34,909 nt of DNA from an uncultured Saprospiraceae bacterium (lineage in GTDB: Bacteria; Bacteroidota; Bacteroidia; Chitinophagales; Saprospiraceae). Positions 17,061-24,399 of the stretch are shown here, piece after piece. Numbering within the stretch: the stretch's first letter is position 1; every line of letters begins with the position of its first letter. A model generated the notes under the pieces. It saw nothing but the letters and a program-made list of their open reading frames with translations, did not search any database and was not told where the DNA came from. The stretch covers positions 1 to 34,909 of the forward strand of contig CALLAG010000359.1 of assembly GCA_938002705.1 (NCBI GenBank), written 5' to 3'. The position numbers and the translations under genes were made by a program.

Positions 17061-17931
17061 TTAATTTTTTTGCGAGTATGGGGTGAGAAAAAACGATTAA
17101 CATCAATAATATACCACCCATGTAGAAAAGGGGTCTAAGTTGCTCATGTTCTTTTAATACAATAACCGCCAATCCGATGCCATAGATAGGCTCAAGGTTA
17201 ATGACAAGATTAGAATCAAAAGCCGACACATGCTTAAGTGCCATCATCGAAAGAACAAATGCCAAAGTCGTACACAGTAAGGCCAGTATAATCAGATATA
17301 TCCAATCCGTAGAAGTAGGCATAATAGCCTGTATATCATTGATAACAAAAGGAAGGCATATACTTATAAATAAGAAAGCTCCAAACATCTCTAAGAAACT
17401 TATAACATATGGCGTGGCATCCTCTACATATTTCTTATTAAGACTAGCAAATAGTGATGCTAAAAAAGCCGACAACAATCCTACCATAAACCCCTCAATA
17501 AGACTAATATCTATATTGCGTACAATCAGTATCATACATGGTATTATCATCAGGCCTATGATAATCTCAAGGCTATTAAATCTTCTTCTGAATAGTAGCG
17601 GCTCTATAATCGCTGTAAATAATGAGGTCGTAGCCATAGTAATCAATGCTATAGAGGCATTGGCCATCTTAACTGAGCTATAAAAGCATATCCAGTGCAT
17701 ACCTACGATGACGCCTATACCCATATATATAAGTATCTTTTTCTTATCGATAGCGAGTAATCGCCTACCTAAACCAATAAAGAAAATAAGGCTGAAGCTA
17801 GTAATCATTACCCTCCACCAGACAAGGCTTATAGCAGATATACTAATCAATCCACCAAGAACAGCCGTCCACCCATAGAGTATGACAGCGATATGTAGTT
17901 GTATATAAGCGATTAGTCTGTTACTCATCAC
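17038..17931 (-). CDS. EamA (DMT) family transporter
   Basis: 297 residues with ten hydrophobic segments. The two EamA repeats are each five helices (about 5-140 and 147-285), with the family landmarks WWRVMITSFSLIFF in the first repeat and LEPIYGIGLAVIVLKE in the second, which is the usual 'EP' motif with a following E. These proteins export or import small metabolites such as amino acids, nucleobases or drugs, and the substrate cannot be read from sequence. The computed start is GTG at 17931; the adjacent ATG at 17928 is more likely. It overlaps the O-methyltransferase by 23 bases and opens the run to the ASST genes. It is divergent from the peroxiredoxin gene. Confidence 0.88.
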   Translation of the reverse strand: MMSNRLIAYIQLHIAVILYGWTAVLGGLISISAISLVWWRVMITSFSLIFFIGLGRRLLAIDKKKILIYMGIGVIVGMHWICFYSSVKMANASIALITMATTSLFTAIIEPLLFRRRFNSLEIIIGLMIIPCMILIVRNIDISLIEGFMVGLLSAFLASLFASLNKKYVEDATPYVISFLEMFGAFLFISICLPFVINDIQAIMPTSTDWIYLIILALLCTTLAFVLSMMALKHVSAFDSNLVINLEPIYGIGLAVIVLKEHEQLRPLFYMGGILLMLIVFSHPILAKKLNARKVIS

Positions 17932-18015
17932 CGCTAATTAATGCAAAATGAATGTCATAAAAGCAATATTAAGCCCTATTTACAAGATACCCTTACAATT
18001 ATGATAAGAATATTC

Positions 18016-18023
18016 TATTTTTG
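18016..18023 (+). promoter_or_regulatory. Candidate -7 box upstream of the peroxiredoxin
   Basis: TATTTTTG matches TAnnTTTG and ends 11 bases before the ATG at 18035 (or 26 before ATG at 18050). No good -33 box is visible, so the call is tentative. Confidence 0.35.
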
Positions 18024-18034
18024 AAAAACCTTTA

Positions 18035-18520
18035 ATGATTCAAATTACTATGACCTTAAAAACAGGAGAACTAGCGCCTTCATTTACACTTAAAGATTCT
18101 GATTGCAAAGACGTAAGTCTATCAGATTATAAAGGAAAAACAGTAACAATTTTGTTTTTTCCTTTAGCTTTTACAGGTGTTTGTACAGAAGAATTATGTC
18201 ACATGAGAGATAATTACAGCAAGTACGAAAAATTAAACTCTGAGATAATCGCTATTTCAGTAGATTCTCCGTTTACATTGGCAAAATTCAAAGCCGACAA
18301 CAATTTAAACTTTACGGTACTATCAGACTTTAACAAAGACGTAAGTCAAGCTTTCGGGGCTTACTATGAAGACTTTGTCTTAGGATTGAAAGGCGTATCC
18401 AAAAGAGCAACTTTTATCATTGATGGAGATGGGAAAGTCCAATACCAAGAAGTATTGGATAATGCTGGAAATTTACCCAACTTTACGGCACTTGAAGAAG
18501 CGCTAGCGAAATTAAACTAA
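18035..18520 (+). CDS. Peroxiredoxin (AhpE/BCP-like) with Cys pair
   Basis: 161 residues. The peroxidatic site is PLAFTGVCTEELC: Cys50 is the peroxidatic residue, with P43 and T47 in the conserved P-x-x-x-T-x-x-C frame, and Cys55 five residues on. That spacing is the BCP-type arrangement, in which the resolving Cys lies in the same helix. The rest fits the AhpC/TSA fold (FTLKDSDCKDVSLSDYKGK, and FTVLSDFNKDVSQAFGAY, and RATFIIDGDGKVQY). It reduces hydrogen peroxide and alkyl peroxides in the cytoplasm; the reductant is unknown. The start at 18035 gives MIQITMTLKTGE; a second ATG (18050) gives the MTLKTGE start seen in relatives. It is followed after 23 bases by clpS. Confidence 0.9.
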   Translation: MIQITMTLKTGELAPSFTLKDSDCKDVSLSDYKGKTVTILFFPLAFTGVCTEELCHMRDNYSKYEKLNSEIIAISVDSPFTLAKFKADNNLNFTVLSDFNKDVSQAFGAYYEDFVLGLKGVSKRATFIIDGDGKVQYQEVLDNAGNLPNFTALEEALAKLN

Positions 18521-18543
18521 CACCCTTTAACACTTATTTAGAA

Positions 18544-18861
18544 ATGACGAAAGATCTCAACGAGTTACTCACAAGCGAACTGAATGATATACTTACGGAA
18601 GAAACAACATCTACTGTTGGTCTTAATCAAGCACAACTGTTAGTATATAATGATGACTTCAATACATTCGATTGGGTTATACAATGCTTCATGGAAGTAT
18701 GTAACCACACATTCGAACAATCAGAACAACTATCACTATTCGTACATTATAAAGGCAAAGCCATCGTCAAGACTGGTGATGTCGAGAAACTTAAACCTAT
18801 GAAGGAAGCTCTCGTCGAGAGAGGCTTGTCTGCTGTAATAGAAGTTACAGTCCAAGATTAG
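18544..18861 (+). CDS. clpS: ClpS, N-degron adaptor of ClpAP
   Basis: 105 residues, the usual length. The adaptor core is recognised by LLVYNDDFNTFDWVIQCFMEVC (about 32-53), which contains the N-D-D of the substrate pocket. It continues with H55, an AIVKTGDVEKLKPMKEALVERGLSAVIEV tail and a short acidic N-terminal extension. ClpS binds N-terminal Leu, Phe, Tyr or Trp and brings the protein to ClpAP for degradation. The stop codon TAG is immediately followed by the aat start GTG, so both are probably translated together. This joins the adaptor and the enzyme that makes the degrons. It lies 23 bases after the peroxiredoxin gene. Confidence 0.92.
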   Translation: MTKDLNELLTSELNDILTEETTSTVGLNQAQLLVYNDDFNTFDWVIQCFMEVCNHTFEQSEQLSLFVHYKGKAIVKTGDVEKLKPMKEALVERGLSAVIEVTVQD

Positions 18862-19542
18862 GTGGCATTCTTTCTGCCCAGCGAGGTAGATTTTTTTCCT
18901 CATCCATTATCCTGTGATCCTGATGGTCTACTTGCCTTCGGGGCTGAAGTAACGCCAAGTAGGCTGCTTCTATCTTATCAGTTCGGTATATTCCCATGGA
19001 ATGGTCCCGATGACCCTATATTATGGTGGTATACTCACCCAAGGCTTATTCTCAGACCTTCTGAGGTTAAAGTCTCCAAAAGCATGAGAAAATATTTTTC
19101 TCAAGAAATTCTGAGCTGTACTTTTGATCAAGCATTCGATAAAGTAATAAGACGCTGTCGTGACAAATTCCGAGAAGGTCAGGAATCTACCTGGATAACA
19201 GATGACATCGAGGAGACATTTATAGAATTGCACAAGCAAGGTTATGCCCATTCTGTAGAAGTATGGCAAGGTGATGAGCTCGTAGGAGGACTATATGGAA
19301 TGGCTCTCGGCAAAATCTTCTGCGGAGAATCGATGTTTGCTGACGTAAGTAATGCTTCTAAGTTTGCACTTATTAATCTTTGCAGATACCTTGAGAAGAA
19401 AGATTTTTGGTTGATAGATTGTCAGCAAGCCACTGCACATCTACAAAGTATGGGCGGAAAATTGATGTCAAAAACTGATTTTTTTACTTATTTGAAAAAA
19501 AATGCATTAATCACTACCGATAATAAGAAGTGGATAGATTAA
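18862..19542 (+). CDS. aat: Leucyl/phenylalanyl-tRNA--protein transferase
   Basis: 226 residues, a typical length. The family landmarks run in order: FFLPSEVDFFPHPLSCDPDGLLAFG, then LLLSYQFGIFPWNGPDDPILWWYTHPRLIL, then SKSMRK, then TWITDDIEETFIELHKQGYAHSVEVWQGDELVGGLYGMALGKIFCGESMF. The N-terminal half forms the L/F-transferase fold; the HPR and GLYG segments surround the site that takes Leu or Phe from aminoacyl-tRNA and adds it to N-terminal Arg or Lys of proteins, making primary destabilising residues for ClpS. The start is GTG, directly after the clpS stop. The following M16 peptidase gene starts 15 bases downstream. Confidence 0.93.
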   Translation: MAFFLPSEVDFFPHPLSCDPDGLLAFGAEVTPSRLLLSYQFGIFPWNGPDDPILWWYTHPRLILRPSEVKVSKSMRKYFSQEILSCTFDQAFDKVIRRCRDKFREGQESTWITDDIEETFIELHKQGYAHSVEVWQGDELVGGLYGMALGKIFCGESMFADVSNASKFALINLCRYLEKKDFWLIDCQQATAHLQSMGGKLMSKTDFFTYLKKNALITTDNKKWID

Positions 19543-19557
19543 TAAATGAAGTGATAT

Positions 19558-20793
19558 ATGATAGACTATCAACGACATATCCTCCCTAATGGACTTACAG
19601 TCATTCTGCATCAAGATAATAGTACTCCACTCGTAGCTGTTAACATTCTCTATAAGGTAGGTGCTAAAAACGAACAAGAAGATAAAACAGGATTCGCTCA
19701 CCTATTCGAGCATCTAATGTTTGGTGGTTCTGAGAATGTTCCAGATTTTGACTCTATCGTACAGAACGCTGGTGGAGAAAATAATGCATTTACTAATAGT
19801 GACATAACTAACTACTATGACATTATGCCATCTGAGAATCTTGAGACGGCACTGTGGATAGAATCTGATAGAATGCGTAGTCTCGATATCAATCAGAATA
19901 GTCTCGACATTCAGAAAAAAGTAGTCGTAGAAGAATTTAAAGAAACCAGTCTTAATAAACCTTACGGTGACTTATGGCACCACTTATCCGACTTAGCATA
20001 TAAAGAACATCCATACAGATGGCCGACCATAGGTCTTATACCAGAACACATAGAAGAAGCAGAACTTCATGATGTACAATCATTCTTTGACCAACACTAT
20101 GCGCCTAATAATGCGGTAATAGTATTAGCTGGCAAGTTCGAATATGATGCAGCATTACAACTCATAGAGAAGTGGTTCGGTGATCTTAAGCCTTCCACAA
20201 AATCCAAGCATTTCATCAAGATAGAACCAAACCAAAAATCATTCAGACAAAAAACAGTCAAAGGAGCAGTGCCTACTTCAGCATTGTACATGGCTTTCCA
20301 TATGCCTGAGAGACTGCATCCTGACTTTAGTACGTACGATATTATATCAGATATATTTAGTGGAGGACGGTCATCAAGATTTCATCAGAACCTTCTTAAG
20401 GGAACAGAATTATTCTCTAATGTTGATGCCTATATTACGGGGTCTATAGATCCTGGATTATTTATGATAGAAGCTAAGCTCATGGGTACTGAAGATATCG
20501 AGCAAGCAGGATATCTCATATGGAGCGAATTACAAAAGCTAAAAGAAGAACTCGTAGATATAAAGGAGCTTCAAAAAATAAAAAACAGTCTTATCAGTTC
20601 TGTTTGCTTTTCTGAAGTAAGTATTATTCATAAGGCAATGAACATCGCCTATTATGAGATGCTGGGCAATGTCAGCCTTATCAACGACCAAGAAAAAGAC
20701 TTCATGAAAGTCACTCCAGAAGATATCCAAAGAGTTGCTATAAGCACTTTCACTAAAGAAAATTGTTCCGAGATACATTATTACAAAGAATAA
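19558..20793 (+). CDS. M16 family zinc peptidase
   Basis: 411 residues and no signal peptide, so probably cytoplasmic. The inverted zinc motif HxxEH is H48-L-F-E51-H52 in GFAHLFEHLMFGG, with a downstream glutamate in VVVEEFKE (E125/E126) at the right distance for the third ligand. The second M16 domain runs from about 165 to the end, with the substrate-binding strand AVPTSALYMAFHMPER. In many Bacteroidota this catalytic subunit is encoded next to a partner lacking HxxEH; none is seen in the neighbouring DNA. Located 15 bases after aat, it is probably in the same transcript as prx, clpS and aat. The intergenic stretch after it (20794-20992) shows no gene. Confidence 0.87.
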   Translation: MIDYQRHILPNGLTVILHQDNSTPLVAVNILYKVGAKNEQEDKTGFAHLFEHLMFGGSENVPDFDSIVQNAGGENNAFTNSDITNYYDIMPSENLETALWIESDRMRSLDINQNSLDIQKKVVVEEFKETSLNKPYGDLWHHLSDLAYKEHPYRWPTIGLIPEHIEEAELHDVQSFFDQHYAPNNAVIVLAGKFEYDAALQLIEKWFGDLKPSTKSKHFIKIEPNQKSFRQKTVKGAVPTSALYMAFHMPERLHPDFSTYDIISDIFSGGRSSRFHQNLLKGTELFSNVDAYITGSIDPGLFMIEAKLMGTEDIEQAGYLIWSELQKLKEELVDIKELQKIKNSLISSVCFSEVSIIHKAMNIAYYEMLGNVSLINDQEKDFMKVTPEDIQRVAISTFTKENCSEIHYYKE

Positions 20794-20992
20794 GTAACAA
20801 CTGGAGATCAACCCTAACTATATATCGAGATCACAAATAATATAATAAACAGTAAATCAATATTATGAAGGAACGTTACAATAACAGCTGACGTTTTAAT
20901 CACTGATTACGCTTCCCGTTCTATAACGACATGGCTTCGGACTTTCATTTCCTTTTCTTGCTACACCTTTTTTTTATTACAACTATAATATT

Positions 20993-22561
20993 ATGACTAA
21001 GTATCTACTTGTAATTATAAGTACTCTTACACTGAGTAACAGTGTTATCGCTCAAGAATACTATGGTAAGATGCCTGGCCAGAAATTGGATTGGATATTC
21101 TATTATTTAGGTCAGAATTATGTCGATAGCATAGACAATAATGCACTTGCAGACATAGCGATACAACGTATCGTAGAAGAATTAGATCCCTTCTCGTCAT
21201 ACCAAACTAAGGAACAAGCCGAAGCTCAACTCAATAAAGACAATGGAGTCTCTCCTGTAGGTCCTGGACTTCTTTTCTATATGATAGACGAGAAGTTTCC
21301 TGTCATTACCTACATTAATAGAGGCGGCCCTGCTGAAACAGCAGGACTTAAAAAAGGGTATATCATCGATAGTATCAATAAAAACTCTACGTCTGGAAAA
21401 ACGCATGACCAGATAACAGCTATGCTCAATGATACGCTATATAAGGAATTGTCCATAGAATATACGGACCATAATAAATCATCATATACAACGACTATTA
21501 TCAAAGAGTACGTGCCCTGGTTTAGCGTAACGTCTGATTATATGATAGATGAGAAGACAGGATACATCAAGCTCCAGAGTTTCACGAAAAATACTGTCCA
21601 AGAATGTGGAGCCGCAATAGATAAACTAAAAGGCATGGGCATGCAGAACCTGATCTTGGACCTACGTAATAATGCAGGTGGTGTCAAAGATCAATCCATA
21701 GCGCTCGCAGATGAGTTCTTAAGTGGCAACAAATTAATCAATAGCTCAGATGGACATAATATGGAAGAAGAACTGCATCATGCAAGTGACAAGGGACGAT
21801 TCTTAGAGGGCAAGCTCGTATGTCTCACTGATAATTATACTGCATCAGCAAGTGAGATATTCGTATCAGCAATACAAGAATGGGATCGTGGATTACTCAT
21901 AGGGTTCCCGACATTCGGCAAGGGCTTAATACAACAATCTTACAAACTCGGTGACGGATCTACAATACGACTAACGATAGGAAGATACTATACGCCTATG
22001 CATAGAAATATTCAGAAACCAGTCGGTGACGAATGGTTTAGAAACTTAGGCATAACAATACCTAACGGTACTCCTATGCATACGCTTAATCTCGCAGATT
22101 CTAAATTCTCGCAGACTAAAAGTCGCAGAAAAATCATGACAGGAACAGGCGGTGTATATCCAGACATCTACTTTGTAGCCCAATCGGAAAATAAAGTTGC
22201 ACTAAATAAATACAACTCTAAAGGCTACATCTACGACTTTACAACTCACTTCATCCATCAGAACAGACAAAGTATACTACAAAAATATCCAACTGCCGAT
22301 CTATTCAGAGCTGACGAAAGGTATATGGTAGAGTTGTCTAAATATTTTACAACATACCTTATAGAGAAAGAAGTAGAAGAGGCCAAGGATCCTGACTTCG
22401 GAGTACCTCGCAATATATTAGATCTTATACGTAGCTGGATAGCAAGTCAATTATGGGATGATAGTGCATACCATCAACTTGTCAATGTAACAGACCCTAC
22501 AATACTAAAAGCAATAGAAGTACTAACTGATGGTACTTATGATCGTATAATAAGACCGTAA
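20993..22561 (+). CDS. S41 C-terminal processing protease with PDZ domain
   Basis: 522 residues. A signal peptide (1-20) ends at VIAQ. The PDZ domain spans about 85-165 (GPGLLFYMIDEKFPVITYINRGGPAETAGLKKGYIID...). The catalytic core of the S41 family follows: LILDLRNNAGG at 221-230, Ser287 in TASASEIF and Lys310 in FGKGLIQQ, the Ser-Lys dyad. It is periplasmic, cleaving near the C-termini of envelope proteins. The tail from about 365 to 522 is the family's C-terminal extension with a long helical part. The next element downstream is the folded repeat (22599-22784), and no cotranscribed gene is seen. The gene is named a processing protease of CtpA type, although the exact member is not certain. 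Confidence 0.9.
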   Translation: MTKYLLVIISTLTLSNSVIAQEYYGKMPGQKLDWIFYYLGQNYVDSIDNNALADIAIQRIVEELDPFSSYQTKEQAEAQLNKDNGVSPVGPGLLFYMIDEKFPVITYINRGGPAETAGLKKGYIIDSINKNSTSGKTHDQITAMLNDTLYKELSIEYTDHNKSSYTTTIIKEYVPWFSVTSDYMIDEKTGYIKLQSFTKNTVQECGAAIDKLKGMGMQNLILDLRNNAGGVKDQSIALADEFLSGNKLINSSDGHNMEEELHHASDKGRFLEGKLVCLTDNYTASASEIFVSAIQEWDRGLLIGFPTFGKGLIQQSYKLGDGSTIRLTIGRYYTPMHRNIQKPVGDEWFRNLGITIPNGTPMHTLNLADSKFSQTKSRRKIMTGTGGVYPDIYFVAQSENKVALNKYNSKGYIYDFTTHFIHQNRQSILQKYPTADLFRADERYMVELSKYFTTYLIEKEVEEAKDPDFGVPRNILDLIRSWIASQLWDDSAYHQLVNVTDPTILKAIEVLTDGTYDRIIRP

Positions 22562-22598
22562 GGGTAGAGAAGAAGAGATAGATCTTCTTATCTCCGAT

Positions 22599-22784
22599 TT
22601 ATACAATTTGACTTATAGAATGGCGGATAAGATCGCTCATATAATTTATTTCAGATTAAGACAGAAAACCTACCTACTGGCAGGCAGGCGTAGACATAGC
22701 CTTGGCTATGGCGAGGCTTTCTAACGCAGATATGGAATAAATTATAATGCGAATTACCGCAATTTTATAGGTTAATTTGTATTA
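22599..22784. repeat. Interspersed folded repeat, copy 2 (complete)
   Basis: This is the second copy of the element at 1-164, matching it over 22621-22784. Its left 22 bases (22599-22620) pair with the last bases of the right end, so the whole 186 bases form one long imperfect inverted repeat with outer arms ATACAA and TTGTAT and inner arms TATAATTTATT. The central tip is CATAGCCTTGGCTATG. No direct duplication of target bases is obvious at the ends. It lies in the gap between the S41 protease and the LytTR regulator; nothing in it looks coding. Confidence 0.85.
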
Positions 22785-22814
22785 AAGATAAGTCCATATG
22801 TAAGCCCTAAAAAA

Positions 22815-22843
22815 AAGGACTACTGAATGACGCAGTAGCCCTT
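22815..22843 (-). terminator. Terminator of the LytTR regulator gene
   Basis: AAGGACTACTG (22815-22825) pairs with CAGTAGCCCTT (22833-22843) over 11 bp, with one irregular position, around a 7-base loop. The minus-strand stem is followed by U residues from the A-run at 22809-22816. Confidence 0.8.
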
Positions 22844-22945
22844 GACTAACAAAATCTCTATTACTAATATAATAAGAAAAAATGGAGACGATCGTTCTAT
22901 ATTAGGATTGGCTAATTCATTCTATATGCTATTCTATATCCATAA

Positions 22946-23647
22946 TTATATTGTATCAAGTATGTCAAGAACCTTGTCCCTTTTTTTTCTTGCAAGTGGT
23001 ACGGAAAATCCATTACTAAGAACAATGCTCCCATTCTTATAGCTTTTATATTCTGCCACTTTACTTAGATTAACTACATATTGATTATGTACCCGCATAA
23101 ATGGCCTCTGACCTAATAGCTCATCTATTTTCTTTAGATTGTAACTACAATGAAATCGCTCAGAATCTGTATTAAAAATCCATGTATAATTACCATCAGA
23201 TTTTATATATAAAATCTCTGAAGCATTTATATATCTAATGCCTTTAGCGTTCGGGAATTTTATTTTTATATCTTTTCTGCAGTGACAAGAGCTGGCAACT
23301 TTTACTTTCTCAATAGCATCATTCAGAAGCTCTACTTTAATGGGTTTTAATAAGTAATCAGACACTTCTGCCTTGATAGCATCGTGGGCATACTCCTTGG
23401 TATGGGATAGATAAACCACTTTCACATCTCTATCTCGTAGTGATTTTACATAAGAATATCTATTAATAGAAGGTTTGTCTACTTCCAGAAATACGACATC
23501 AAGCACATTAGACTCTGTACAGCCTATCGCATCATAGATCCCTGCATAACTACCTATTATATCAACATCATACATTGACTCATTGAGACAAGATATTATA
23601 CGAGCTATAATATTAGGATCTCTATCTATGATTAAAGCCTTAAGCAA
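22946..23647 (-). CDS. LytTR-family response regulator with Glu at the phospho-Asp position
   Basis: 233 residues. The receiver domain (about 1-118) begins LKALIIDRDPN with acidic D8 and D10, has K101 in LLKP and S81 in the T/S position (YLSHTKEY), but where the phosphorylatable Asp should be it reads VVFLE55VDKP. The LytTR DNA-binding domain (about 127-232) has GIRYINASEILYIKSDGNYTWIF, then MRVHNQYVVNLSKV, then GFSVPLARKKRDKV. A Glu may mimic the phosphorylated form, so the protein may bind DNA without a kinase. No histidine kinase gene is adjacent. Two TGAACTGCA repeats upstream (23815-23844) fit the known LytTR box. The start codon is TTG at 23647, because a stop blocks the frame four codons upstream. 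Confidence 0.85.
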   Translation of the reverse strand: MLKALIIDRDPNIIARIISCLNESMYDVDIIGSYAGIYDAIGCTESNVLDVVFLEVDKPSINRYSYVKSLRDRDVKVVYLSHTKEYAHDAIKAEVSDYLLKPIKVELLNDAIEKVKVASSCHCRKDIKIKFPNAKGIRYINASEILYIKSDGNYTWIFNTDSERFHCSYNLKKIDELLGQRPFMRVHNQYVVNLSKVAEYKSYKNGSIVLSNGFSVPLARKKRDKVLDILDTI

Positions 23648-23814
23648 TTGATTAACTTATGAAGTAGTTGATGTTCTGCTAGCAATACATTGATTAATAA
23701 AACCTTTTAATCGATCCATTGATAATGATGGTTGATAGCATTAAAATTTTAAATAGCACTCTTAAATTAGAGCTACTCCCTTAGTTTGGGTCAATTTAAA
23801 ATGTTAAAACTTGA

Positions 23815-23844
23815 TGAACTGCAGCTCTGAACGGGTGAACTGCA
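23815..23844 (-). promoter_or_regulatory. LytTR-type direct repeats upstream of the LytTR gene
   Basis: TGAACTGCA occurs at 23815-23823 and 23836-23844, a 21-base period. Read on the minus strand they give GCAGTTCAT and GCAGTTCAC, close to the LytTR consensus [TA][AC][CA]GTTN[AG][TG] spaced by 12-13. A third partial copy, CCCGTTCAG, lies between them. They sit about 170 bases before the regulator start and 38 bases after the DUF4199 stop. Confidence 0.5.
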
Positions 23845-23881
23845 TCTGAGACAGGAATTTTATAGAGAAAAAGAGACTATA

Positions 23882-24397
23882 TCACCCTATAAGTGGTCTT
23901 TCTCGACGCATTATCATAGATACGATAACACCGAATATTGATATTATAAATACACTAAACATAGAAGAAGCTATAGTTGTAGCATTGATCTCGAACATGC
24001 CCTTCATCTGGACTCTAAGCTGATCCTCTAATTCTAACTCATCTATCTCCAAGTTTTCTATCATAGCTAATTGATTCTCAACAATGATATCCATCATCCT
24101 ATCCTGCTCTTGTTCATCTATGTTTGTCAAGTATATTCCATTAGCTATTAGCGAGGAGAACATACCAGTTATTATTATCACAAGACACATTAAGAAAGCA
24201 TCTCTAAATGATACAAATCCTGAGTCTTTTCTTCTTATATAATAGATTCCCAATACACAAAAAGGGATCGCCACTACATAAACTAATATTGTTGCCTTCC
24301 ACATACCTATCGTTCCATTCAACATGGCATATCCTAAATAAAAAGACAAGGCAGCGTATAATAAGCCTATTAGAATACCCATTTTCCAATGCTTCAT
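23882..24397 (-). CDS. DUF4199 membrane protein
   Basis: 171 residues and four hydrophobic helices (about 5-24, 31-50, 66-88 and 138-161). The DUF4199 landmarks are the cytoplasmic IRRKDSGFVSFRDAFLMCLVIII segment with the F-x-D-A-F core and the acidic loop with ANGIYLTNIDEQEQ. It is an inner-membrane protein of unknown role that is common in Bacteroidota, often near glycosyltransferases or sensor proteins. It starts 2 bases after the stop of the 530-residue membrane protein, so the two are probably one transcript. Its stop is 234 bases before the LytTR start. Confidence 0.8.
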   Translation of the reverse strand: MKHWKMGILIGLLYAALSFYLGYAMLNGTIGMWKATILVYVVAIPFCVLGIYYIRRKDSGFVSFRDAFLMCLVIIITGMFSSLIANGIYLTNIDEQEQDRMMDIIVENQLAMIENLEIDELELEDQLRVQMKGMFEINATTIASSMFSVFIISIFGVIVSMIMRRERPLIG

Positions 24398-24399
24398 GA

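Noticed and set aside
20794..20992. Short ORF or RNA in the 199-base gap before the S41 protease
   Set aside because: Only an eight-codon frame begins at an ATG there, and no hairpin or repeat stands out.
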